64,000 nt of DNA, taken from the NCBI RefSeq assembly GCF_900239935.1, contig NZ_LT965928.1:420945-484944 (forward strand), written 5' to 3'. Below the pieces are notes generated by a model that did no database searches, was not told the DNA's origin, and saw only the letters and a list, made by a program, of their open reading frames with translations. The DNA comes from Pseudoalteromonas carrageenovora IAM 12662 (GTDB lineage: Bacteria; Pseudomonadota; Gammaproteobacteria; Enterobacterales; Alteromonadaceae). The first letter of the stretch is position 1. Each line of letters starts with the position of its first letter. Positions 22,660-31,001 of the stretch are shown piece by piece. Position numbers and translations under genes: made by a program.

Positions 22660-23385
22660 ATGATCTTAGATGATATTCGCATCGTTTTAGTAAATACCTC
22701 ACACTCAGGCAATATTGGTTCTGCGGCTCGCGCCATGAAAACCATGGGTTTATCAAAACTTTATTTAGTTGATCCTGCCTGTGAAGTAGACAGCCATGCA
22801 AGCGCACTTGCAGCTGGTGCTACAGATGTTTTAGGTAACGCGGTTATTGTTGATACAGTAGCAGATGCTATTGCTGATTGTGCGTTAACAATTGGTACAA
22901 GTGCACGTTCGCGAACGCTATCTTGGCCTATGGTTGAACCTCGTGAATGTGGTGAAAAACTAGTTGCTGAGGCTGTAAATGGCCCAGTAGCGCTTGTATT
23001 TGGCCGTGAAAATAGTGGCTTAACTAACGAAGAGCTACAACTTTGTAATTACCATGTATGTATTCCTGCAAACCCACAATACAGTTCGCTTAATTTAGCA
23101 ATGGCAGTACAAACACTGAGCTACGAAACGCGTATGGCATTTTTAAATCAACAGCCTGCAAAGGTTGAAGAAGACGATGCTGTTTACCCAAGCTCAAAAC
23201 AAACAGAGCTTTTTTACGACCACCTTGAAGACACGCTTTTCAAAACAGGCTTCATTATTAAACAACATCCAGGCTTAGTGATGACTAAGTTACGCCGTTT
23301 GTTTAACCGTGCTCGTCCTGAAGATGCCGAAATGAATATTTTACGCGGTATTCTTACATCAATTAATAAGTCTATTCCTAAGTAA
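22660..23385 (+). CDS. trmJ: tRNA (cytidine/uridine-2'-O)-methyltransferase TrmJ
   Basis: 241 residues of the SPOUT class. The N-terminal motif is [20 protein letters not shown] and the SAM-binding trefoil-knot motifs are [16 protein letters not shown] and [17 protein letters not shown]. The C-terminal extension ([13 protein letters not shown]) is typical of TrmJ. It methylates position 32 in the anticodon loop of several tRNAs. The location directly upstream of iscR matches E. coli, where trmJ precedes the isc operon. Confidence 0.95.
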   Translation: MILDDIRIVLVNTSHSGNIGSAARAMKTMGLSKLYLVDPACEVDSHASALAAGATDVLGNAVIVDTVADAIADCALTIGTSARSRTLSWPMVEPRECGEKLVAEAVNGPVALVFGRENSGLTNEELQLCNYHVCIPANPQYSSLNLAMAVQTLSYETRMAFLNQQPAKVEEDDAVYPSSKQTELFYDHLEDTLFKTGFIIKQHPGLVMTKLRRLFNRARPEDAEMNILRGILTSINKSIPK

Positions 23386-23429
23386 GGTATAGCTATTGGT
23401 TATAAAAACCACGGTTAAATAGCTAGCTA

Positions 23430-23455
23430 ATACTTGACTAAAATACTCAGGTAAT
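23430..23455 (+). promoter_or_regulatory. IscR-like site 1 with an overlapping promoter
   Basis: A 26-bp element reading ATACTTGACT at its left end resembles a type 1 (Fe-S) IscR site. TTGACT at 23434-23439 and TACAAT at 23456-23461, 16 bp apart, would form a sigma-70 promoter over the site. It is nearly the same as site 3, 130 bp downstream. Confidence 0.6.
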
Positions 23456-23467
23456 TACAATGGCTGT

Positions 23468-23494
23468 AATACCTGACCAAACAGGTCAAGTATT
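23468..23494 (+). promoter_or_regulatory. IscR-like site 2 (most symmetrical)
   Basis: A 27-bp imperfect palindrome, AATACcTGACC then AAAC then AGGTCAaGTATT. It is the best match here to the published type 1 IscR consensus (ATA-YYGACT...AGTC-TAT). It lies between the two promoter-like elements, where bound IscR could affect both. Confidence 0.65.
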
Positions 23495-23559
23495 AAAAGT
23501 TTGTTAATGTACTTAGCTCAACGCGAGGTACTTTTTAATCAAATTTTTATCAAGTGATA

Positions 23560-23591
23560 ATACTTGACTATTTTACTCTGGTAATTAAAAT
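23560..23591 (+). promoter_or_regulatory. IscR-like site 3 and proximal iscR promoter
   Basis: The 26-bp site at 23560-23585 overlaps a good promoter: TTGACT at 23564-23569, 16-bp spacer, TAAAAT at 23586-23591. That is 26 bases before the iscR start codon, so the leader is short. Placement over the promoter suits the known negative autoregulation of iscR by its [2Fe-2S] form. Confidence 0.7.
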
Positions 23592-23617
23592 TTGCACTCT
23601 TTTGTGCAGGGGGCGTT

Positions 23618-24109
23618 ATGAAGTTAACATCAAAAGGCAGATACGCCGTTACAGCTATGCTGGATGTTGCACTACATGCAAGTGTAGGTCCTGTAGCCCT
23701 TGCTGATATTTCACAAAGACAAGAGATTTCTTTGTCTTACCTTGAACAATTATTTGCTCGTTTACGTAAAAATGGCCTAGTAAGTTCTGTTCGTGGACCT
23801 GGTGGTGGTTATTTACTAGGACGAGAAGCGAATGCAATTTCGGTTGGTGATGTAATTAGCGCCGTAGACGAATCTGTAGACGCAACACGTTGTCAAGGTG
23901 CCGATACCGGCTGTCAGAGTGGTATGCGTTGCTTAACTCATAATTTATGGTCTGATTTAAGTGCGCGTATAGAAGAATTTTTGAATAATATTACCCTTGC
24001 TGAATTGGTGGAAAAATCAGATGTGAAAGAAATCGCATCGCGCCAAGATAACAGTATCAATAATGCAATTAAGCAGTTGGAAAACATTCAAGTAAGCTGT
24101 CAACTTTAA
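23618..24109 (+). CDS. iscR: Fe-S cluster-sensing transcription factor IscR
   Basis: 163 residues (E. coli IscR 162), Rrf2 family. It has an N-terminal winged helix ([50 protein letters not shown]) and the three cluster-binding Cys in [14 protein letters not shown], followed by the usual THNLW. The [2Fe-2S] form represses the isc operon and the apo form regulates other genes. It is first in the operon and lies behind three candidate IscR sites, and the GGGG-type site upstream (AGGGGGCGTT) supports the ATG. Confidence 0.97.
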   Translation: MKLTSKGRYAVTAMLDVALHASVGPVALADISQRQEISLSYLEQLFARLRKNGLVSSVRGPGGGYLLGREANAISVGDVISAVDESVDATRCQGADTGCQSGMRCLTHNLWSDLSARIEEFLNNITLAELVEKSDVKEIASRQDNSINNAIKQLENIQVSCQL

Positions 24110-24133
24110 GGTTGACCCGCAGCGGAGAGAGAA

Positions 24134-25351
24134 ATGAAGTTACCGATTTATTTAGATTACGCAGCTACCACGCCTGTTGATGAGCGTGTTGCAAAAGAAA
24201 TGATGCAATGCCTTACAATGGACGGTAATTTTGGTAATCCTGCGTCACGTTCGCACCGTTTTGGTTGGCAAGCTGAAGAAGTGGTTGATCAAGCGCGTAC
24301 AGATATTGCTGATCTAATCAATGCAGACCCACGTGAAATTGTTTTCACATCGGGTGCTACAGAATCAAACAACCTTGCAATTAAAGGTGCAGCACAGTTT
24401 TACAAAAAGAAAGGTAAGCACGTTATTACCGCTAAAACTGAGCACAAAGCTGTAATCGATACATGTCGTGAACTAGAGCGCCAAGGTTTTGATGTTACTT
24501 ACATGGACGTTGAAGAAAACGGCCTATTAGATCTTAAAAAGCTTGAAGACACAATGCGTGAAGACACCGTGCTTGTAAGCATTATGCATGTAAATAACGA
24601 GCTAGGTGTAATTCAAGACATCAACACAATTGGCGAAATGTGCCGTGAACGTAAAATTATGTTCCACGTAGATGCAGCGCAAAGTGCAGGTAAAGTATTA
24701 ATCGACGTACAACAACTTAAAGTTGATTTTATGTCGTTCTCTGGTCATAAAGTATATGGCCCTAAAGGTGTTGGTGCACTTTACGTTCGTCGTAAGCCAC
24801 GTGCTCGCCTTGAAGCTCAAATGCACGGTGGCGGCCATGAACGTGGTATGCGCTCTGGCACATTAGCTACTCACCAATTAGTGGGTATGGGTGCAGCATT
24901 TAGAATTGCTAAGCAAGATTTTGAAAAAGATCACGCACATATCAGTGCATTACGTAAGCGTCTAATTGACGGCATTATGGCTGATATGGACGAGGTTTAC
25001 TTTAACGGCGCACAAGATCAGTCAGTACCAGGTATTGTAAACATCAGCTTTAACTTTGTTGAAGGTGAGTCGTTACTTATGGCAGTAAAAGACATTGCAG
25101 TATCGTCAGGTTCTGCGTGTACATCTGCAAGTTTAGAGCCTTCTTACGTACTGCGTGCGCTTGGCCGTAACGACGAATTAGCGCACAGCTCAATTCGTTT
25201 TAGTATTGGTCGCTTCACAACAGAAGAAGAGATTGATTACACCGTTGAATTAATGAAAAACTCTATCGGTCGCCTACGTGAAATGTCTCCTTTATGGGAA
25301 ATGCATCAAGAAGGTATTGATTTAGATTCAGTTGAATGGGCTCACCACTAA
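24134..25351 (+). CDS. iscS: Cysteine desulfurase IscS
   Basis: 405 residues (E. coli 404). Class V PLP enzyme: [16 protein letters not shown], the PLP Lys in [17 protein letters not shown], and the catalytic loop Cys in [21 protein letters not shown]. It takes sulfur from cysteine as a Cys persulfide and passes it to IscU, TusA, ThiI and others. It follows iscR by 24 bases with an excellent GGAGAGAG site. Confidence 0.98.
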   Translation: MKLPIYLDYAATTPVDERVAKEMMQCLTMDGNFGNPASRSHRFGWQAEEVVDQARTDIADLINADPREIVFTSGATESNNLAIKGAAQFYKKKGKHVITAKTEHKAVIDTCRELERQGFDVTYMDVEENGLLDLKKLEDTMREDTVLVSIMHVNNELGVIQDINTIGEMCRERKIMFHVDAAQSAGKVLIDVQQLKVDFMSFSGHKVYGPKGVGALYVRRKPRARLEAQMHGGGHERGMRSGTLATHQLVGMGAAFRIAKQDFEKDHAHISALRKRLIDGIMADMDEVYFNGAQDQSVPGIVNISFNFVEGESLLMAVKDIAVSSGSACTSASLEPSYVLRALGRNDELAHSSIRFSIGRFTTEEEIDYTVELMKNSIGRLREMSPLWEMHQEGIDLDSVEWAHH

Positions 25352-25393
25352 TACGTGTGAGCACGTACCGTAGCAGGTAATGAGGATAGAATT

Positions 25394-25777
25394 ATGGCTT
25401 ATAGTGATAAAGTAATCGACCACGTAGAAAACCCACGTAACGTAGGTGTTCTAGATAAAAACGATCCGTCAGTGGCAACGGGTATGGTTGGCGCACCAGC
25501 ATGTGGTGACGTAATGAAATTGCAAATTAAAGTATCTGCCGAAGGCGTTATTGAAGATGCAAAATTCAAAACATATGGTTGTGGTAGCGCAATAGCTTCA
25601 TCTTCACTTGTAACAGAGTGGGTTAAAGGTAAAACGTTAGACGAAGCTGCAACAATTAAAAACACTGATATCAGTGCTGAGCTAGAATTACCACCAGTGA
25701 AGATTCACTGCTCAATTTTAGCCGAAGACGCAATTCAAGCAGCAATTGCAGATTACAAAAGCAAACAAGCGAACTAA
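25394..25777 (+). CDS. iscU: Fe-S cluster scaffold IscU
   Basis: 127 residues. The three cluster-ligand Cys are in GAPACGDVMKL, YGCGSAIASSS and KIHCSILAEDA, with the Asp after the first Cys (ACGD). The HscA recognition motif LPPVK is present just before the third Cys. [2Fe-2S] clusters are built here with IscS sulfur and electrons from ferredoxin, then handed on by HscA/HscB. Confidence 0.98.
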   Translation: MAYSDKVIDHVENPRNVGVLDKNDPSVATGMVGAPACGDVMKLQIKVSAEGVIEDAKFKTYGCGSAIASSSLVTEWVKGKTLDEAATIKNTDISAELELPPVKIHCSILAEDAIQAAIADYKSKQAN

Positions 25778-25786
25778 GAGAAATTC

Positions 25787-26110
25787 ATGGCAGTGACATT
25801 GACAGATGCGGCAGCAAACCGCGTACAATCATTTTTAGCAAACCGCGGTAAAGGTTTAGGCCTGCGCGTTGGCATTAAAACGACGGGCTGTTCAGGTCTT
25901 GCTTATGTACTTGAGTTTGTTGACGAGCTAAACGAAGACGATGAAACATTTGCAGCTAAAGGTGTTACCTTAATTGTTGACGCTAAAAGCCTTGTTTACA
26001 TTGATGGCACAGAGCTTGACTACACTAAAGAAGGCTTAAATGAAGGGTTTAAATTTAATAACCCTAATCAAGCCGACGAGTGTGGTTGTGGCGAAAGCTT
26101 TACCGTTTAA
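25787..26110 (+). CDS. iscA: A-type Fe-S carrier IscA
   Basis: 107 residues, exactly the E. coli length. The conserved Cys are in [16 protein letters not shown] and the C-terminal [11 protein letters not shown]. It binds iron or clusters and delivers them to [4Fe-4S] targets. It starts nine bases after the iscU stop. Confidence 0.97.
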   Translation: MAVTLTDAAANRVQSFLANRGKGLGLRVGIKTTGCSGLAYVLEFVDELNEDDETFAAKGVTLIVDAKSLVYIDGTELDYTKEGLNEGFKFNNPNQADECGCGESFTV

Positions 26111-26135
26111 GCTCAACTACCTTTGTAGTATTTAT

Positions 26136-26163
26136 AAGCCCTGCCAGTAATTGTAGGGCTTTA
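26136..26163 (+). terminator. Possible attenuator between iscA and hscB
   Basis: 7-bp stem (AAGCCCT, 26136-26142, with AGGGCTT, 26155-26161), a 12-base loop and only a mixed TTTATTATTT tail. It is weaker than the other terminators here. It could partly reduce transcription into the chaperone genes or stabilise the iscRSUA mRNA end. Confidence 0.45.
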
Positions 26164-26191
26164 TTATTTGTGAATTATATTGGTTGAAGTT

Positions 26192-26719
26192 ATGCGTTAT
26201 TTTGAGTTATTTGCAGTTCCCGTTGATTACAATATAGATTTAGCAACGATTAATAAGCACTACTTAGAGCTACAACGTACGGTGCATCCTGATCGCCACG
26301 CAAATGCAAGCGCCCGCGATAAGTTAATGGCTGTACAAAGTGCTGCTGAAATTAACGATGCGCTACAAACTTTAAAGCACCCAGTAAAACGTGCTGAGTA
26401 TATGCTCAGTGAGTTAGGTGTTGATATTCGTGCAGAGCAGCAAACGCTTCAAGATCCTATGTTCTTAATGCAACAAATGGAGTTACGAGAAGAGCTTGAA
26501 GAGCTCTCATCTGCAAGCGACCCTGATACCGCGATTGCCAATTTTGAAAAGCAAATAAAACAGTTAAATGAGCAATACAGCGCACAATTGGCCGAGCAGC
26601 TGGCGAGTAACAATGAGCAGCAGTATCAACTTGCGGCAGATAATATTCGTAAACTAAAGTTTGTTTATAAATTACGTGACGAACTTGAGCGCATTGAAGA
26701 CAGTTTATTCGACGATTAA
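26192..26719 (+). CDS. hscB: Fe-S cluster co-chaperone HscB
   Basis: 175 residues from ATG 26192 (MRYFELFAVPVDYNID); an in-frame TTG at 26180 would add four residues with no family match. The J domain carries HPD in LQRTVHPDRHANAS, and the C-terminal three-helix domain that binds IscU follows (QMELREELEEL). It stimulates the HscA ATPase and brings IscU to it. Confidence 0.95.
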   Translation: MRYFELFAVPVDYNIDLATINKHYLELQRTVHPDRHANASARDKLMAVQSAAEINDALQTLKHPVKRAEYMLSELGVDIRAEQQTLQDPMFLMQQMELREELEELSSASDPDTAIANFEKQIKQLNEQYSAQLAEQLASNNEQQYQLAADNIRKLKFVYKLRDELERIEDSLFDD

Positions 26720-26760
26720 TTACTTGCTAAACAGCAAGCAACACGAGTTTAAAGAGTATT

Positions 26761-28623
26761 ATGGCATTATTGCAAATTGCTGAGCCGGGGCAGAGCGCGG
26801 CACCACATGAGCACAAATTAGCAGTAGGTATTGACCTAGGTACCACTAACTCACTAGTGGCTACAGTACAAAGCGGTGAAGCCCGTACATTAACTGACGA
26901 GTTAGGCGCAGCGATGTTACCATCTGTTGTGCGTTATCAGGCTGGCGGTATTACAGTGGGTGCAGATGCAGTACAAGCTGCAACACAAGACCCCTCTAAT
27001 ACGCTTATTTCAGTTAAACGTTTTTTAGGTAAAACCCAAGCTGAAATTGAACAAAGTTATGGCCAGTTGCCTTATGACTTTTGCGAAGATAATGGCACTT
27101 TAGCGATTCAAACAGAGGCTGGAAAAATCAGCCCAGTTAAGGCGTCTAGCCATATTTTAGGGGCACTAAAAGCCCGCGCTGAAAAAAGCTTTGGTAACCA
27201 AGAAATTTTAGGTGCTGTTATTACAGTTCCTGCATACTTTGATGACGCTCAGCGCCAAAGTACTAAAGATGCTGCAGAACTTGCCGGTATTAACGTATTA
27301 CGTTTATTAAATGAACCTACAGCAGCAGCGGTAGCTTACGGCTTAGATTCTGGGCAAGAAGGTATTATTGCTGTTTACGATTTAGGTGGCGGTACATTTG
27401 ATATATCGATACTTCGTTTACACCAAGGTGTATTTGAAGTTATGGCCACTGGTGGCGACTCAAGCCTAGGTGGTGACGATTTTGATTCACTACTCGTTGA
27501 CTACTTTAAGCAGCAAACAGGTGTATCGGTGTTATCTCCTTCGGTATTGCGTTTATTTATTAATAAAGCAAAGGCCTGTAAAGAAGCGCTTAGCCAGTAT
27601 GCAAAAGTAAATGTAGTACTTGAGTTTGATGAGCAAAAATACACAGTAGAAGTAACGCGCGAAAAGTTTGATGAACTAGCAATACCTCTTGTGAAAAAAA
27701 CGCTTCGTTCATGTCGTCGTGCTGTAAAAGATGCAGGCATTGAAAACGAAGAAGTACTTCAAGTTATAATGGTTGGTGGCTCTACACGTATGCCACTTGT
27801 ACGCAGCCAAGTAGAAAGCTTTTTTGATAAAGAGCCTCTTACTTCAATCGATCCGGATCGGGTTGTTGCTCTTGGTGCTGCACTTCAAGCTGACGTATTA
27901 ATTGGCAATAAGCCTGATTCTGACATGTTATTGCTTGATGTATTACCGTTATCGCTAGGTCTTGAAACGATGGGCGGCTTAGTTGAGAAAATTATTCCGC
28001 GAAATACCACAATACCTGTAGCGCGTGCTCAAGAATTTACTACGTTTAAAGATGGCCAAACAGCCATGTCTTTACATGTACTGCAAGGTGAGCGTGAGCT
28101 CGTTGATGACTGTCGCTCGCTTGCTAAATTTAGCTTAAAAGGCATTCCACCAATGGCAGCCGGAGCTGCGCATATTCGGGTTACCTTTAAAGTAGACGCA
28201 GATGGCTTATTAAGTGTTTCGGCAATGGAAAAATCAACAGGTGTTCAAGCCGATATTCAAGTTAAGCCTTCATTTGGTTTATCTGACGACCAAGTAGCAA
28301 ATATGCTAAAAGAGTCGATGAGTAATGCTAAAGACGACATGCAAGCGCGTATGCTTAAAGAGCAACAAGTAGAAGCACTGCGAGTTATTGAAGCACTAGA
28401 AGCGTCGCTTGCTGTAGATGCAAACTTATTAGATGAAGTGCAATTAGCTAATCTAAAAGCCGAAATTGCAGAGCTTGCTAAAGTGCGCGAAAATGCACAG
28501 CAGCCAAGTGATATTAAAGCAGCGATTGAAAAAGTTGATAATGCGAGCAGTGAATTTGCATCACGCAGAATGGACGCATCAATTAAAAAGGCCCTTACAG
28601 GGCAGTCAGTAGACAACATTTAA
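26761..28623 (+). CDS. hscA: Fe-S cluster chaperone HscA (Hsp70 family)
   Basis: 620 residues (E. coli 616). Hsp70 nucleotide-binding motifs: [49 protein letters not shown] and [13 protein letters not shown]. The substrate-binding domain starts after the linker [17 protein letters not shown]. It works with HscB to release clusters from IscU through the LPPVK motif. Confidence 0.97.
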   Translation: MALLQIAEPGQSAAPHEHKLAVGIDLGTTNSLVATVQSGEARTLTDELGAAMLPSVVRYQAGGITVGADAVQAATQDPSNTLISVKRFLGKTQAEIEQSYGQLPYDFCEDNGTLAIQTEAGKISPVKASSHILGALKARAEKSFGNQEILGAVITVPAYFDDAQRQSTKDAAELAGINVLRLLNEPTAAAVAYGLDSGQEGIIAVYDLGGGTFDISILRLHQGVFEVMATGGDSSLGGDDFDSLLVDYFKQQTGVSVLSPSVLRLFINKAKACKEALSQYAKVNVVLEFDEQKYTVEVTREKFDELAIPLVKKTLRSCRRAVKDAGIENEEVLQVIMVGGSTRMPLVRSQVESFFDKEPLTSIDPDRVVALGAALQADVLIGNKPDSDMLLLDVLPLSLGLETMGGLVEKIIPRNTTIPVARAQEFTTFKDGQTAMSLHVLQGERELVDDCRSLAKFSLKGIPPMAAGAAHIRVTFKVDADGLLSVSAMEKSTGVQADIQVKPSFGLSDDQVANMLKESMSNAKDDMQARMLKEQQVEALRVIEALEASLAVDANLLDEVQLANLKAEIAELAKVRENAQQPSDIKAAIEKVDNASSEFASRRMDASIKKALTGQSVDNI

Positions 28624-28634
28624 GAGAGATTAGA

Positions 28635-28973
28635 ATGCCACAAGTTATTTTTCTTCCACATCCGGAGTTGTGTCCTGACGGTGCAGCAATTGAAGCACCT
28701 GCTGGCCAAACGGTACTTGATGCAGCACTAAAAAATGGCATTAGTATTCCACATGCATGTGAAAAATCGTGTGCATGTACAACATGTCATTTAGTAATAC
28801 GTGAAGGCTTTGACTCACTTGAAGAAAGTGATGAACTAGAAGACGACATGCTAGATAAAGCCTGGGGCTTAGAGTCTGAATCGCGCCTAGGTTGCCAAGC
28901 AATTATTAGAGATGAAGACTTAGTGGTTGAAATACCAAAGTACAATCTCAATATCGTTAATGAAGAGCACTAG
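28635..28973 (+). CDS. fdx: [2Fe-2S] ferredoxin, ISC type
   Basis: 112 residues. The adrenodoxin-type cluster Cys are in HACEKSCACTTCHLVI and RLGCQAII, with the acidic helix DSLEESDELEDDMLDKAWGL. It supplies electrons for cluster assembly on IscU. It is the last gene of the operon. No iscX follows before the terminator. Confidence 0.96.
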   Translation: MPQVIFLPHPELCPDGAAIEAPAGQTVLDAALKNGISIPHACEKSCACTTCHLVIREGFDSLEESDELEDDMLDKAWGLESESRLGCQAIIRDEDLVVEIPKYNLNIVNEEH

Positions 28974-28997
28974 TTTTTAATTAACGTCTAATCTATT

Positions 28998-29028
28998 AAA
29001 AGCCGCTGTTTGATACAGCGGCTTTTTT
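28998..29028 (+). terminator. Terminator of the isc operon
   Basis: Long perfect 12-bp stem (28998-29009 with 29015-29026), 5-base loop and an uninterrupted T-run. It lies about 25 bases after fdx. Confidence 0.92.
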
Positions 29029-29348
29029 GTTTTTAAGATGTGTGTGCACGTAGCAGCGACTTTACGTCGCGTTTTTAAAGCAAAGCTCGTAAGTTATTTT
29101 GTAGACACGAAGCTTGCTTGCGTTGTGTGTTTTAACTCTAGGTTATAAATATAGAAGCTGCGCTTCTCACGTGAGCACGCTCAACGTCTACAGTATATTA
29201 AAACATTTACACCAAACCTGTAGACGCACAGCTTGCTGGCGTGACGAGCAAAGCTCGTATGTTATTTTGTAAACGTAAAAAAGTTAGCCTTGGTTCTATG
29301 CCACGCATTAAAAGCTAACACCTTAAAACGTAATTTTGGAGGTTTATT
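29029..29348. repeat. Repeat-bearing intergenic region
   Basis: No gene is visible. A 25-bp element occurs twice in direct orientation with one mismatch (29079-29103 and 29247-29271, beginning AGCAAAGCTCGTA). A related 23-bp element also occurs twice, three mismatches apart (29101-29123, GTAGACACGAAGCTTGC..., and 29220-29242, GTAGACGCACAGCTTGC...). Short hairpins are interspersed (GCGAC/GTCGC at 29056-29070, AGAAGC/GCTTCT near 29153-29167). It looks like remnants of an interspersed intergenic repeat family and not a promoter-rich leader. Confidence 0.6.
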
Positions 29349-30776
29349 TTGAGTAATCTAATTTTTTGTGACTCGTTTATTAATGGTGAATTTTATAAAA
29401 CAAATCAGCGCTTTAGCGTTGAGGATCCTGCTACCGAAAAAAGTATTGTAGAAGTAAGTGATATAGACGAGCAGGGTGTAAATAACGCTATAACTGCCGC
29501 ACAGGGCGCTTTTGTAAAGTTAAAGTCAACAAATGCTACCGAGCGTAGTGAAACGCTGATGCGCTGGTATGAACTAGTTATAAAGCACAAGCAAACACTT
29601 GCAGAGCTTATGACACAAGAGCAAGGTAAACCACTTAAAGAATCTCTTGGTGAAATAGACTACGGTGCAGGGTTTATTAAATGGTTTGCTGAAGAAGCAA
29701 AGCGTAGTTACGGTGATGTGATCCCACCTACCGACAATAACCACCATTTAACCAGCTTTAAACAGCCTGTAGGTGTTGTAGCAGGCATTACGCCATGGAA
29801 CTTCCCTGTTGCTATGGTGACTCGTAAAGTGGCCCCTGCTTATGCCGCAGGCTGTAGCTTTATATTAAAGCCTTCTGAACATACACCTCTTTGTGCCATC
29901 GCATTAGCATACCTTGCAGATCAAGCGGGCTTTGTAAAAGGTGCCTTTAACGTACTTGTATCACAAGATGCAAAAACAGTAGGCAAGATGCTTACTGACT
30001 CAGACGTTGTTCGCAAATTTACATTTACAGGCTCAACAGGGGTAGGTAAGCAATTACTTTCGCAATGTGCCGGTACAATTAAGCGTACATCTATGGAACT
30101 TGGCGGCAACGCACCGTTTATTATTTTTGACAATGCCGATATAGATGAAGCAATTGAAGGCCTCATGGCGGCTAAATTTAGAAACAGTGGGCAAGCGTGT
30201 GTTGCTGCAAATCGTATTTTTATACAGCGCGGAATTTTGGATGAAGTGCTTAATAAAATTACACCTAAAGTGGCAACACTTAAAGTGGCGAATGGCTTTG
30301 AGGACGATGTTGATATTGGCCCGCTGATTTACCCAAAAGCCAAAGATAAAGTACAACAGCTTGTTCAAGACGCACTTGATAAAGGCGCCAATTTAATTGG
30401 CGATAATAGTGATTTGGGCGGTAGTTTTCAAAATCCACTTATTGTTACTAACGTAACCACCGAGATGGATATTTATCACGAGGAAGTATTTGGCCCGGTA
30501 TTAACGGTTATTCCTTTTGATGAGGAAAGCGAAGTGCTCGCATTAGCTAATGACGTGCCTTACGGGTTAGCAGCGTATTTTTATAGCCAAAACATTAAGC
30601 AAATTTATCGTGTAAGCGAAGGGCTTGAGTTTGGCATGGTAGGTGTTAATGAAGGGGTTATATCAAACCCTGTAGCACCGTTTGGCGGCGTTAAGCAATC
30701 AGGACTTGGTCGCGAAGGTGGGCATCAGGGGCTAAATGAATACCTTGAAGAAAAATACGTATGTATAAAAATATAG
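29349..30776 (+). CDS. gabD: NAD(P)-dependent aldehyde dehydrogenase, succinate-semialdehyde dehydrogenase-like
   Basis: 475 residues of the ALDH superfamily. It has the cofactor-binding GITPWNFPVAMVTRKVAPA, the loop FTGSTGVGKQLL, the catalytic Glu in MELGGNAPFIIFDNAD and the catalytic Cys in NSGQACVAANRIF. Near the end APFGGVKQSGLGREGGHQGLNEYLEEKYVC matches the GabD class, which oxidises succinate semialdehyde to succinate. It is placed at TTG 29349 because GGAGG lies six bases upstream and this gives the expected N-terminus. No gabT neighbour is present, so the substrate is inferred from sequence alone. Confidence 0.82.
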   Translation: MSNLIFCDSFINGEFYKTNQRFSVEDPATEKSIVEVSDIDEQGVNNAITAAQGAFVKLKSTNATERSETLMRWYELVIKHKQTLAELMTQEQGKPLKESLGEIDYGAGFIKWFAEEAKRSYGDVIPPTDNNHHLTSFKQPVGVVAGITPWNFPVAMVTRKVAPAYAAGCSFILKPSEHTPLCAIALAYLADQAGFVKGAFNVLVSQDAKTVGKMLTDSDVVRKFTFTGSTGVGKQLLSQCAGTIKRTSMELGGNAPFIIFDNADIDEAIEGLMAAKFRNSGQACVAANRIFIQRGILDEVLNKITPKVATLKVANGFEDDVDIGPLIYPKAKDKVQQLVQDALDKGANLIGDNSDLGGSFQNPLIVTNVTTEMDIYHEEVFGPVLTVIPFDEESEVLALANDVPYGLAAYFYSQNIKQIYRVSEGLEFGMVGVNEGVISNPVAPFGGVKQSGLGREGGHQGLNEYLEEKYVCIKI

Positions 30777-30969
30777 TGTTTTTAAAAGCGTAACTTAATT
30801 ACGTTTAGGTTTATTTCATAAATATGTCAGAACGATGAACTTTCTTTTTTACGGTTGCTACATAAAGCGCTTAGTGCTACCTTTATGACCATATTTTTTG
30901 TTAAAAAATAACATTAAAATTGTAATAAAAAATGAAAGTATTTCTATAAGTAGAAATAACCCCGTGTGT

Positions 30970-30997
30970 AAATGCCACCGCAAGGTGGCATTTTTTT
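30970..30997 (+). terminator. Terminator between the convergent gabD-like gene and the HD-GYP gene
   Basis: Perfect 10-bp stem (30970-30979 with 30984-30993), GCAA loop and seven T on the plus strand. It is far (about 190 bp) from the plus-strand stop and only a few bases beyond the minus-strand stop. The T-run favours the plus direction. The 190 bp before it (30777-30969) hold no gene I can see. Confidence 0.8.
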
Positions 30998-31001
30998 AGT
31001 T

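Noticed and set aside
28974-29040. iscX after fdx
   Set aside because: The terminator comes about 25 bases after fdx and no IscX-like frame is found before the aldehyde dehydrogenase.
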